A stretch of 46,983 nt of DNA, taken from contig NZ_LLXZ01000231.1 of NCBI RefSeq assembly GCF_001440395.1, positions 1 to 46,983 on the forward strand, in the 5' to 3' direction. The translations under genes were made by a program, and so were the position numbers. The stretch is from Bradyrhizobium jicamae. Lineage in GTDB: Bacteria > Pseudomonadota > Alphaproteobacteria > Rhizobiales > Xanthobacteraceae. Positions 36,718 to 44,171 of this stretch are shown here, in pieces. How positions within the stretch are numbered: position 1 is the first letter of the stretch; every line of letters begins with the position of its first letter. The notes below the pieces were generated by a model. The model saw only the letters and a program-made list of their open reading frames with translations, was not told the origin of the DNA and made no database searches.

Positions 36718-38486
36718 GCGGCGACTCCGAACGCCGCGTGCCATGCGTCGAGGGCGATCAGAGCATGCGCCGTGCGATAGACCGCGAGATCGTCGTTGGC
36801 CGCGCACGGACCGCGCTTGCGGAGAAATTCGGAAACCTTGTCCGCGTCGAAATAGTGGCCGATCTTCGAGTTGGTCGATCGGACCAGCCGCTCGGCGCGG
36901 TTGCGCTCCGCTACCAGGGTCGCGGCGTCGATCGGGATCGGGACCGGGCGCTTCTTGCGTGCCACGACCGGCAGCGGCAGGAGATCTTCGGCGATGTGCT
37001 TGAGTAGGATCTTTTCCGATTTCGCGGTAGACTTGAAGGCAGATGGCATCTGCACGACGTACTCGACCAATCGATGGTCGAGGAACGGCACGCGCGACTC
37101 CACGCCCGACGCCATGCTGGTCTTGTCGAGACGCTCAAGCATGTCTACCAGGTAATATTTGAGGAACAGATATAGCCGTTTGTTGAGCGCGTCATCGGTG
37201 TCAAGCGCGCCCATCTCCTGCGCCAGGGTCGAGCGAATTCGATCAGAGCACGCTGTCTCTCGCTGGAATGCCGGATCGAGCAGGGCGCAGACCTTGTCGA
37301 CATAGGGCGCCCACGGAAATTGGGTGGAGGGCTCCTCGCCGTCGAGGAAGAAGTAGTAGCCGGCAAACAGCTCGTCGGCGCCTTCGCCGGACATCACGAC
37401 CGTAGCGGTCGGCTTCACGCCGCGATACAGCAGATAGAGCGAAGGCGACGTGAGCTCGACCGGCTTCTCCACGTGCCAAGTCACATCTTTGAGCACGTCA
37501 AAGTACTCGTCCGGCCGAAAGAAAAACTCCGTGTGATCGGTGCCGTAGGCCCGCGCCACCATGCGGGCGTAGTGAGGATCGGATTTATGGCCGTGCGCCT
37601 TGGCGTTGAGGTCGTAATCCATCGAGAAGGTCTTCAGGCAGCCAGTTGCATGCTTGGCGGCAAGGGCCGAGACGAGGCTGGAATCGAGACCGCCGCTCAG
37701 AAGGGTACCCAGCGGCATGTCGCTCACCATCTCCATTCGGATGGCCGAATTCAGCAGATGCCGCACGCGGTCGCGACACTCATCGAACGAGTCGCCGTGC
37801 CTGAGGCTGTCGCGCTCGAGCGACCAGTAGCGATGCTTCCTGACCAGCCCCTCCTGAACCACGACGATCGATCCCGGCGGCACCGAATGGACGTCCTTGA
37901 ACATCGTCTTAGAGTCGAGCAGTGTTGTGCACAGCAGGGATTCGGCCAAGGCGTTGAAGTCGACGACGGCATTGATTATCGGATGCGCCAAGATGGCCTT
38001 GATCTCCGAGGCGAACACGAACTGCCCGCCACGCGTTGCATAGTAGAGCGGCTTGATGCCGAGGCGGTCGCGCGCCATGAGCAGAAGATCGCGCCTCCGG
38101 TCCCACAGGGCGAAGGCGAACATGCCGTTGAAATGCAATACACAGCCCTCGCCATATTCCTCGTAGGCATGAACGATGACCTCGGTGTCGCACCGGGTCC
38201 TGAAGCGGTGACCGCGGCGGGCGAGGTCCTCGCGAAGCTCGGGGTAGTTGTAGATTTCACCGTTATAGGTGACCCATACGCTGCCGTCCTCGTTGGCGAT
38301 CGGCTGGCGGCCGTTCTCAATGTCGAGCACTGACAACCGCCGGTGCCCGAGCCCCACGAAGCCGTCCATATGGAACCCGCAGTCGTCGGGCCCGCGGTGC
38401 TCGAGCGGCGCGTTCATGCGCGTGAGCACCGCGGGTGAGACCGGCTCGTCCTTGCGCATATTCACAACGCCACAGATACCGCACAT
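36714..38486 (-). CDS. asnB: asparagine synthetase (glutamine-hydrolysing), AsnB type
   Basis: A 590-aa two-domain enzyme. Met is followed by Cys2, the glutaminase nucleophile (MCGICG), with HRGPDDCGF and VTYNGEIYNY in the N-terminal class-II amidotransferase domain. The synthetase domain has the PP-loop SGGLDSSLVSALAA. It makes Asn from Asp, Gln and ATP; relatives in other clusters form amides or rings on other acids. The length is typical. It starts 3 bp after the PP-loop gene and overlaps the flavoprotein gene by ATGA. Because one A domain carries an Asn code, local Asn supply is the simplest role. Amidating release of the peptide is the alternative, since no thioesterase is present. Confidence 0.9.
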   Translation of the reverse strand: MCGICGVVNMRKDEPVSPAVLTRMNAPLEHRGPDDCGFHMDGFVGLGHRRLSVLDIENGRQPIANEDGSVWVTYNGEIYNYPELREDLARRGHRFRTRCDTEVIVHAYEEYGEGCVLHFNGMFAFALWDRRRDLLLMARDRLGIKPLYYATRGGQFVFASEIKAILAHPIINAVVDFNALAESLLCTTLLDSKTMFKDVHSVPPGSIVVVQEGLVRKHRYWSLERDSLRHGDSFDECRDRVRHLLNSAIRMEMVSDMPLGTLLSGGLDSSLVSALAAKHATGCLKTFSMDYDLNAKAHGHKSDPHYARMVARAYGTDHTEFFFRPDEYFDVLKDVTWHVEKPVELTSPSLYLLYRGVKPTATVVMSGEGADELFAGYYFFLDGEEPSTQFPWAPYVDKVCALLDPAFQRETACSDRIRSTLAQEMGALDTDDALNKRLYLFLKYYLVDMLERLDKTSMASGVESRVPFLDHRLVEYVVQMPSAFKSTAKSEKILLKHIAEDLLPLPVVARKKRPVPIPIDAATLVAERNRAERLVRSTNSKIGHYFDADKVSEFLRKRGPCAANDDLAVYRTAHALIALDAWHAAFGVAA

Positions 38487-38489
38487 GGC

Positions 38490-39524
38490 TCATGCGCCTC
38501 CGGTTCGACGGCAGCAGGAGTAGCACATCAGCTCGCGCTCCACGTCCGTCGCCACATCGATCGCCAGCCCCTCCGTATCCCCCAACCGCTCGGCGGCCAC
38601 GTCGCGAGGAAGCGAACCGAGACGGACCATCTGGCTCATCTCGTAGTCGTAGGGGTGAAAGCCGTAGAGATTCTTATGCCGGATGATGCCGAACGCGTTC
38701 AGCCGGCAATTCGTCGAGTTGGGATCAACGTCGGCCGGCCTTCGCCATCCGAGGCCCATGATGCTTCGATATATTTCCGCCTCATCGTAACCAAGGATCG
38801 GCAGCGGGCTGACGATGTACGGGAAGGGATGCGTCTGGTATTCATCGCGTCTCAGCATCACATGGTCGTAAACCCACGAGCCCGTGCGCTCCGCCAGTAT
38901 GGCGAACAACTGCCGCCGGACCGCGAACGGAATGGTGTTGTCGCGGTAAATCAGTTCCTCCTCCGACCGCAGCACCTGGCCAGGGCTGGTGCCGAGCATA
39001 ACCATCGGGATCTGCTTCTCGATCGCCATGCGCAGCGCTGCGGTCAAAACCATGCGAATGCACGAGATGCAGACACCGCTGCCGAACTTGGCGAGGTAGT
39101 CGGGGTAGACCCGCGCCAGTGCGCTCGCGAGGAAGATCTCATTGACTCTATCCTGGCGGTACTTGACAATCACGTGGTCGACATCAAGCGTTGCAACCAC
39201 CTTGTACATGTTGTCGAAGGCTGCCGGCGACAGGAAGCCGTTGTCAAACGTAACCGCCAGGAGATTCAGGCAGAATTTCTCCTGCAACAACTTGAGCAGG
39301 AACGTGCTGTCCTTTCCGCCGCTGAATGCGACGACCGCGTCGTATCGCCGTCGATCCGATCGGTTAGCGGCGATGACTTGATGCAGCGCATCGGCCAGTT
39401 GCGCCTGACGCCCGGACGTCGGGTCGCGCCCGACGAAATCCCGACAGATCGAGCACACGCCGTCGTCGCCGAACGAAACGTCTGGGAAGCCCGCGGGTAG
39501 ACCGCACTGGATGCAGCGTCTCAT
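38490..39524 (-). CDS. zinc-ribbon PP-loop ATPase, N-acetyl sugar amidotransferase-like
   Basis: A 344-aa adenine-nucleotide alpha-hydrolase-type protein. The N-terminus has a Cys4 ribbon (CIQCGLP and CSICRDF), then the PP-loop SGGKDSTFLLKLL, VTFDNGFLSPAAF, and a Cys pair near SGVCISCIR. The C-terminus ends in CYSCCRR. The N-terminal pattern matches the WbpG-type amidotransferase group, which adenylates an acyl oxygen and replaces it with nitrogen; related PP-loop enzymes transfer sulfur (tRNA thiolation, thioamide formation in closthioamide). No partner glutaminase of the HisH kind is present, but the next gene (AsnB) has a glutaminase domain. The ATG at 39524 overlaps the ligase stop (ATGA) with GGGGGAGG upstream. 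Its reaction here is not known. Confidence 0.75.
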   Translation of the reverse strand: MRRCIQCGLPAGFPDVSFGDDGVCSICRDFVGRDPTSGRQAQLADALHQVIAANRSDRRRYDAVVAFSGGKDSTFLLKLLQEKFCLNLLAVTFDNGFLSPAAFDNMYKVVATLDVDHVIVKYRQDRVNEIFLASALARVYPDYLAKFGSGVCISCIRMVLTAALRMAIEKQIPMVMLGTSPGQVLRSEEELIYRDNTIPFAVRRQLFAILAERTGSWVYDHVMLRRDEYQTHPFPYIVSPLPILGYDEAEIYRSIMGLGWRRPADVDPNSTNCRLNAFGIIRHKNLYGFHPYDYEMSQMVRLGSLPRDVAAERLGDTEGLAIDVATDVERELMCYSCCRRTGGA

Positions 39525-41038
39525 GGTGCCTCCCCCACGACCACTGCCGCGCGATTGATCTTGTAGGTGCTCGTGAGCGGGAGCGCCGCGCGAAACTCGA
39601 TCGTGTCCGGGCGCATATAATGCGGCAGCATCGCGCATGCGCGCGCGACATCCTGGCAGGTGACGGCCACGCCCGGCGCACGCACGACGACCGCCCGTAT
39701 GGTGGGCGCGCTGTGATCGTCCTGCCCGCATACGACCGCCGCCATGGCGATGCCGTCGATCCTGGCGAGGCATTGCTCGATTTCCTCGGGGTACACCCTA
39801 TGCCCGAAGCGCTTGATCATCGTGTCCTTGCGGCCGACGAAGTACAGGTACCCCTCGTCATCAAGCATGCCGAAGTCGCCGGTGTGGACACCGTCCGCCT
39901 GAAAGACGGCGCTGCTGTCCTTTTTCCAATAGCCTGGCGACACGAACGCCCCGCTGTGCACGATCTGGCCGACGGTGCCCGGCGCGCACGGCCGGCCATC
40001 CTCGTCGACCACTGTGATCGTCACCCCGGGCAGCGGCCTGCCCACCGAACGTGGCTTCCTCGAAAGCTCGGACGGCGCGAGACACGTGGAGCGGAACGCT
40101 TCAGTCGTCCCGTACATCATGTAAAAGTCTGTGGTGCCTAGCGCACGTCGAAGCTGCGAGAGCTCACGTTCGGGAAACACCTCGCCGATCAGCGAGACAT
40201 AGCGGAGGTCAGGAAAAGGGCGCTCGAGCAGCGTCGCGTGGGTGTTGATTATCATCCGCCACAGTGACGGCATCGCGTGAAAGCCGGTGATTCGCTCTGT
40301 GGCGAGAGTCCGGACGATGTCGACCGGGAAGGTCGAGTCCTGAAGCACTAGGGTGCCACCGACCAGGGTCGCCGTGAACAGCTGACTCAGGGCGCCATCG
40401 AACGAAAAGGGTGTGATGCTGATCAAGCGTTCGTGCGGGCCGTTCTCCAGCACCGCGGCCGATATCACGGTTGCGTCCGTCAGGATACCATGCGTGACCT
40501 TGGTACCTTTGGCTCGCGACGTCGTCCCTGACGTATAAATAAGCGCCGCGAGATCGTCCTCGCTCACCGCTTCCGACTGGGTTGGCGGCCGGCCGGCTGC
40601 TATCGTGCCGAGCTCAAGCGCGGCAATCGTCTGGCGAAACGCTGGTGCTCGCCCGATGCGGATCCGAACATCTGGGAGGAGCCCGCGCTGCGCTGCACGG
40701 GCGATGACCGCCTCCTTGCTCGGGTGGAAGAATACGGCGGCCGGCTCCGTTTCGGCTAAGACGTATTGCAGCTGCTCATCTCGGAACGCCGGATTGATGT
40801 GCACCATGACGGCGCCGGCTTTGGCGATCGCGAAGATCACCGCGACCTCATCCACACATTTCGGCGCGTGGATGGCAACCCGCGCCCCGAAGGCAACGCG
40901 GGAACGCAGGAAGCCGGCAATTCGCGTCGCACGATCCTCCAGCTCGCCAAACGATAAGCGCTGGCCGCGTAGGACAATTGCCTCCTTATCGGGATTGTCC
41001 CGCGCCGTCCTGCTCAGCATGTCGTGAACGGGGAGCAT
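39521..41038 (-). CDS. acyl-AMP ligase (stand-alone adenylating enzyme)
   Basis: A 505-aa ANL-family enzyme with YTSGTTSRAKG (P-loop), SFDGALSQLF, MMYGTTEAFR, HTGDFGMLDDEGYLYFVGRKD, and the catalytic Lys in TSTYKINRAAV. It activates a carboxylic acid as the adenylate and probably loads it onto the small carrier protein encoded just upstream (8-bp gap). The pocket residues do not match an amino-acid code that I recognise, and the domain organisation resembles acyl-CoA ligases rather than NRPS A domains. The start at ATG 41038 lacks a clear ribosome-binding site; an in-frame TTG at 41056, overlapping the carrier gene, is possible. It most likely provides the starter acid for the first NRPS condensation domain. 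Confidence 0.85.
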   Translation of the reverse strand: MLPVHDMLSRTARDNPDKEAIVLRGQRLSFGELEDRATRIAGFLRSRVAFGARVAIHAPKCVDEVAVIFAIAKAGAVMVHINPAFRDEQLQYVLAETEPAAVFFHPSKEAVIARAAQRGLLPDVRIRIGRAPAFRQTIAALELGTIAAGRPPTQSEAVSEDDLAALIYTSGTTSRAKGTKVTHGILTDATVISAAVLENGPHERLISITPFSFDGALSQLFTATLVGGTLVLQDSTFPVDIVRTLATERITGFHAMPSLWRMIINTHATLLERPFPDLRYVSLIGEVFPERELSQLRRALGTTDFYMMYGTTEAFRSTCLAPSELSRKPRSVGRPLPGVTITVVDEDGRPCAPGTVGQIVHSGAFVSPGYWKKDSSAVFQADGVHTGDFGMLDDEGYLYFVGRKDTMIKRFGHRVYPEEIEQCLARIDGIAMAAVVCGQDDHSAPTIRAVVVRAPGVAVTCQDVARACAMLPHYMRPDTIEFRAALPLTSTYKINRAAVVVGEAP

Positions 41039-41045
41039 CGGCGAT

Positions 41046-41288
41046 CTACGCGGCAACGGTCTGCTTTTGTGCGACTAGGCTGACAAGCCCGTCGATCGTG
41101 CCGAAATGATCCATATCGACGTCGTCGCCGGAAATCTCGAGCGCGAACGCTTCCTCGAGAAACGCAACGAGAGACAGGACGTCGAGTGAGGTCAGCAGTC
41201 CAGCTTCGAACAGATTGCAGGATTGGTCGAAGCCTTTCTCACGCGAGACATCCTCGATGTACGCGACGATCGTCTTTCGTATGTCCAT
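41046..41288 (-). CDS. stand-alone acyl carrier protein
   Basis: An 80-aa four-helix carrier protein. The phosphopantetheine Ser lies in GLLTSLDVLSLV, with EEAFALEISGDDVDMDHFG as the conserved downstream helix region; it resembles DltC-type carriers. The ATG at 41288 has AAGGGGA eight bases upstream; an in-frame start at 41324 is rejected. It is followed by the acyl-AMP ligase gene, a standard arrangement for loading a starter or for oxidising a carrier-bound acid. Holo conversion would need the phosphopantetheinyl transferase at the other end of the cluster. Confidence 0.9.
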   Translation of the reverse strand: MDIRKTIVAYIEDVSREKGFDQSCNLFEAGLLTSLDVLSLVAFLEEAFALEISGDDVDMDHFGTIDGLVSLVAQKQTVAA

Positions 41289-41379
41289 GTGACGATTCCC
41301 CTTGTGACGATCCGGCGCGCCCAACTGCGCTCTTTGTTCGCTAGAGAGACTACTATGTCTGCCTACTAAGCTGCGCCGG

Positions 41380-41772
41380 CTAGGCCGCGTTCTGGCTTGC
41401 AGGCACGACGTTCACCCAGGTGCCGACGGCGGCGACGAGGGTCGCGGGCACCGAGACCCATCGACGCAGCACTGTGTCACGCCTCACCTGGAGGATGGCG
41501 ATGTGAGGAGCTTTTTCCGTCTCGGCTGCCTGCGCGTTCGCAGCCTGCGCCTTCGCCGCCGTGGCATGTACCTGAATATCGATCACGTCCTTGGGATCGA
41601 TCTCAAAATGTGACCCGTTCGCCTCCAAGCAGCAGATCCGCTCATTGGCGTATACGATCGAGCCTGCGAGCGTGATTTCGCCGGGCACGGAAGCGGCAGC
41701 GGGCATCGGCGCGGATTGACAGGAAGGAGGCTCCTTATGGGGCCAAGTGGCTACGAATTCGTCGTAGTTCAT
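41380..41772 (-). CDS. hypothetical protein, first gene of the biosynthetic operon
   Basis: A 130-aa protein. Residues 30-65 (GEITLAGSIVYANERICCLE, DPKDVIDIQV) look like a small beta domain, followed by an Ala/Gln-rich helix (HATAAKAQAANAQAAETEK) and a second beta-rich part. No signal peptide or membrane helix. The ATG at 41772 has GGAG eight bases before it. It lies 91 bp upstream of the carrier protein start and reads the same way, so it is probably the first cistron. No family recognised; a role in self-protection or regulation is only a possibility. Confidence 0.55.
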   Translation of the reverse strand: MNYDEFVATWPHKEPPSCQSAPMPAAASVPGEITLAGSIVYANERICCLEANGSHFEIDPKDVIDIQVHATAAKAQAANAQAAETEKAPHIAILQVRRDTVLRRWVSVPATLVAAVGTWVNVVPASQNAA

Positions 41773-41847
41773 TGCCGTTCTCCGTGGAATCAGAGTCAGC
41801 CGCCTGCACCATTAAACGTCCTCGCCGCATCTCGGGAGGAAAGGATC

Positions 41848-41910
41848 ATGTTGAATCGATGCCATCGGCAGTCCGTGCTTGAATTCGGTCTTACCGGACG
41901 CCCCCCCTAA
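41848..41910 (+). CDS. 20-codon ORF with a strong ribosome-binding site, divergent from the operon
   Basis: ATG at 41848 with GGAGG ending eight bases upstream, encoding MLNRCHRQSVLEFGLTGRPP and ending at TAA 41910. It starts 76 bp beyond the start of the biosynthetic operon's first gene and reads away from it. The ribosome-binding site is much better than expected by chance. It may be a leader peptide, a small regulator or a relic. Nothing else supports it. Confidence 0.3.
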   Translation: MLNRCHRQSVLEFGLTGRPP

Positions 41911-41914
41911 GCGC

Positions 41915-41929
41915 ACAAAAGACTTTTGT
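41915..41929. promoter_or_regulatory. perfect palindrome upstream of the biosynthetic operon (candidate operator)
   Basis: ACAAAAG A CTTTTGT is a perfect 7-bp inverted repeat with one central base, and CG pairs two bases further out extend it. It lies about 140 bp upstream of the first operon gene. A shorter palindrome, CTTGTACAAG, follows at 41979-41988. Such symmetry suggests binding of a dimeric regulator. No sigma-54 promoter, nod box or NifA site was found by eye. Confidence 0.4.
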
Positions 41930-42133
41930 ACGATCACGCCAACCTAGCGGCCTTTTTGAGGTTCGGCGAGGAAACACCCTTGTACAAGAGCAACCATTCA
42001 CTAAACCAACCATCCTATAGACCTCGACGTAGCGAAGGGGACTGGCGTAACTACGAAGATCTGCTCAGTTACCTCCGATACGCGAACGAATAAACTATCA
42101 ATCTTGGTAGTTTGTGCCGGCGCCGGGGAGCAA

Positions 42134-42286
42134 ATGATGCGTTTGCCGGCTACTACGTGGCGAGGGGAGTGTGAGGCGGCATTTCTTGGCGCGCTGGGTA
42201 CGGCTCCGCCTGCGGCGTCAACGGCGAACGAGGCGCGTGCCGTCTTCATCCTTTTCCGGATCACGTGTGTGGAGGAGAGAGGATAA
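42134..42286 (+). CDS. possible small ORF coupled to the next one
   Basis: MMRLPATTWRGECEAAF opens a 50-codon frame at ATG 42134 with GGGGAG three bases upstream. It ends at TAA 42284-42286, overlapping the ATG of the next small ORF as TAATG. The coupling and spacing are suggestive, but there is no family or other evidence. A competing frame with the same span is basic and unlikely. Confidence 0.2.
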   Translation: MMRLPATTWRGECEAAFLGALGTAPPAASTANEARAVFILFRITCVEERG

Positions 42287-42405
42287 TGGACGGATATTAT
42301 TCGCGCCGAACCGAACAACGCGACGGGCAGCGCCTGGCTTCATTGAGATCGGCGACCTCTGTGCACGATAGCAAATCTCGATTGGTACGACCGCCGGCAG
42401 ATTGA
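42286..42405 (+). CDS. small basic protein, 39 aa, unknown
   Basis: ATG at 42286 with GGAGGAGAGAGG directly upstream, ending at TGA 42405. The product is short and basic (for example YYSRRTEQRDGQRLASLRSA) with no recognisable family. The strong ribosome-binding site and the TAATG overlap with the preceding frame are the only support. It may be a real peptide or an accident of purine-rich sequence. Confidence 0.3.
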   Translation: MDGYYSRRTEQRDGQRLASLRSATSVHDSKSRLVRPPAD

Positions 42406-42462
42406 GGAAGCGCAACCAGCAGCGGCCGCCCACAAAAACAGCGCTCCAAGATTCTGGGTTCC

Positions 42463-42690
42463 ATGTTCGCTGCAGGATCGAACAAGCCTTTGGCGGAGCA
42501 ACTTGCGGATGGAACCGAAGTGCCAGTGGACGCCGCGCTTGCCAGTCTCGAGGACGCGAACCGAATGGCATCCCGCGGCATGGAGCCGAATTTTCCGAGC
42601 GCCTCGCTGGTCACAATCTTGGCGAGCTCGGCATTTTGGAACCGTCCGGGTTCAGCGAGCGGCCCATCGTCATTTAACGAGCTTGCTTAG
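42463..42690 (+). CDS. possible small hypothetical protein
   Basis: A 75-codon frame with ordinary composition (GSNKPLAEQLADGTEVPVDA, ASLEDANRMASRGMEPNF). No ribosome-binding site is evident before the ATG at 42463, and no family is recognised. The region 42406-42721 otherwise holds nothing that I can name. Confidence 0.25.
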   Translation: MFAAGSNKPLAEQLADGTEVPVDAALASLEDANRMASRGMEPNFPSASLVTILASSAFWNRPGSASGPSSFNELA

Positions 42691-42721
42691 CAAATCTACG
42701 CAAGCAGCAAGGGAAAACGAA

Positions 42722-42958
42722 ATGACCAAGACGACTGAGAGTATTGACGCTGGGGCGATCTACAAAAGCGGCAAAGATCGAGAGCGCGAGACCAATGCGG
42801 ATCGAGAGGCTGCCAGCGCCGCTGCGCGGGTCGACCCTGTGAAGGGCGGCATCGAGCGGCGCCCCCTCGGAGGCGACCAAGGCAGCGGCGATCTACGAAA
42901 GCCGCCGGAAAGCTTGCGCTCAGCAGGACCACGAAAAGCTGACGACGAAGAGCTCTGA
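42722..42958 (+). CDS. small hydrophilic, probably disordered protein
   Basis: A 78-aa highly charged protein (SGKDRERETNADREAASAAA, GSGDLRKPPESLRSAGPRK) with no hydrophobic core, probably disordered. The ATG at 42722 follows AAGGGAAAACGA, an acceptable ribosome-binding site. It ends 46 bp before the left end of the IS3 element. Composition suggests a real gene, but no function can be assigned. Confidence 0.45.
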   Translation: MTKTTESIDAGAIYKSGKDRERETNADREAASAAARVDPVKGGIERRPLGGDQGSGDLRKPPESLRSAGPRKADDEEL

Positions 42959-43083
42959 CCTTGCCCCTGGACTTAATCCAGATTGAAGTTCGCTCTGGCC
43001 CAGGTGACCTGCTCCCGCCAGATTAGGCCAATTGAAGCTGGAATTTTCCAACTATGATCCCGCGTTGGGACGAGGAGAGTTCC

Positions 43084-43350
43084 ATGAAGGCATCGAAGTT
43101 TACGGAAGCGCAGATCGCGTTTGTTCTCCGGCAAGCCGAGGAAGGGACACCGATCGCCGAGGTCTGCCGGAAAGCGGGGATCAGTGACGCCACGTTCTAC
43201 AACTGGCGCAAGAAGTATGCGGGCCTCATGCCATCGGACATGAAGCGGCTACGTCAGCTCGAAGAAGAGAACGCGAAGTTGAAGCGGATCGTCGCCGACC
43301 TGTCGCTGGACAAGGCCATGCTGCAGGATGTGCTTTCAAGCCTGGCCGCA
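43084..43350 (+). CDS. IS3-family transposase orfA (helix-turn-helix protein)
   Basis: The start MKASKFTEAQIAFVLRQAEE is typical of IS407-group orfA; ISDATFYNWRKKY is the recognition helix, and EEENAKLKRIVADLSLDKAM the leucine-zipper-like end. The ATG at 43084 has GGAGAG upstream. Normal orfA copies end in ...DVLSKK followed by a stop near this point, but here LQDVLSSLAASANSS continues in an open frame to 44040, out of phase with orfB. The usual short A-rich slippery region and stop appear to be deleted, so the orfA-orfB fusion protein may not be made. The end given is where the homology stops. Confidence 0.65.
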
Positions 43351-43370
43351 AGCGCGAACTCGTCGACAAG

Positions 43371-44171
43371 TTGCGCAGCGACTGGAAGGTCTCGATCAGG
43401 CGTGCCTGCTCGACCCTCCGGATTGATCGTGCACTTTACGTCTATAAGTCGAAGCGCGGCGACCAGGCCGACCTCAAGCATCGCATCAAAAGCATCTGCG
43501 AGACCCGGGTGCGCTACGGTTACCGGCGCGTCCACGTATTGCTGCGGCGGGATAGCTGGTCGGTCAACGTCAAACGCATCTACCGGCTTTACAAGGAATT
43601 GGGCTTACAATTGCGCAACAAGACACCCAAGCGCCGCGTCAAGGCCAAGCTGCGCGATGACCGCAAGCCGGCGACGCGAACGAATGAGACCTGGGCCATG
43701 GACTTTGTCCATGATCAGCTGGCAACTGGGCGCAAACTTCGGGTGCTCACGATGGTCGATACGTTCTCCCGTTTCTCGCCGGCGCTGGAGCCACGGTACA
43801 CGTTCCGCGGCATCGACGTCGTGGAGGTGCTGGAAAGAGTCTGCAATGAAGTGGGATTCCCGGAGACGATCCGTGTCGATCAAGGCAGCGAGTTCGTGTC
43901 GCGCGATCTCGACCTGTGGGCCTATCAGCGCGGCGTCACGTTGGACTTCTCCAGGCCGGGCAAGCCGACCGACAACGGCTTCATCGAATCGTTCAATGGC
44001 AAATTCCGCACCGAGTGTTTCAACACGCATTGGTTCATGAGCCTTGACGATGCCCGCGCGAAGATGGAGGATTGGCGTAGAGACTACAACGAGATCCGGC
44101 CCCACAGCGCGATCGGCAACAAGGCGCCGATATCGCGATTGAATGGCTCATCGGCGCCCCCGCCAGCATGA
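43371..44171 (+). CDS. IS3-family transposase orfB (DDE integrase core)
   Basis: The frame carries the DDE catalytic core of IS407-type transposases: WAMDFVHDQL (first Asp), VDQGSEFVSRDLDLW (second Asp), and NGFIESFNGKFRTE (Glu), then NEIRPHSAIGNKAP. Upstream in frame the sequence PGRKRELVDKLRSDWKVSIR matches the start of orfB. No independent start with a ribosome-binding site is seen; the TTG at 43371 is arbitrary, because orfB is normally produced by -1 frameshifting from orfA. It lies in the -1 frame relative to orfA, as expected. Full-length core, but see the orfA entry for the altered junction. Confidence 0.75.
   Translation: MRSDWKVSIRRACSTLRIDRALYVYKSKRGDQADLKHRIKSICETRVRYGYRRVHVLLRRDSWSVNVKRIYRLYKELGLQLRNKTPKRRVKAKLRDDRKPATRTNETWAMDFVHDQLATGRKLRVLTMVDTFSRFSPALEPRYTFRGIDVVEVLERVCNEVGFPETIRVDQGSEFVSRDLDLWAYQRGVTLDFSRPGKPTDNGFIESFNGKFRTECFNTHWFMSLDDARAKMEDWRRDYNEIRPHSAIGNKAPISRLNGSSAPPPA

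Noticed and set aside
41773..42133. Possible sigma-54, NifA or nod-box control of the biosynthetic operon
   Set aside because: No TGGC-N8-TGC type -24/-12 element, TGT-N10-ACA site or nod-box-like sequence was found by eye on the operon strand; only non-specific palindromes remain.
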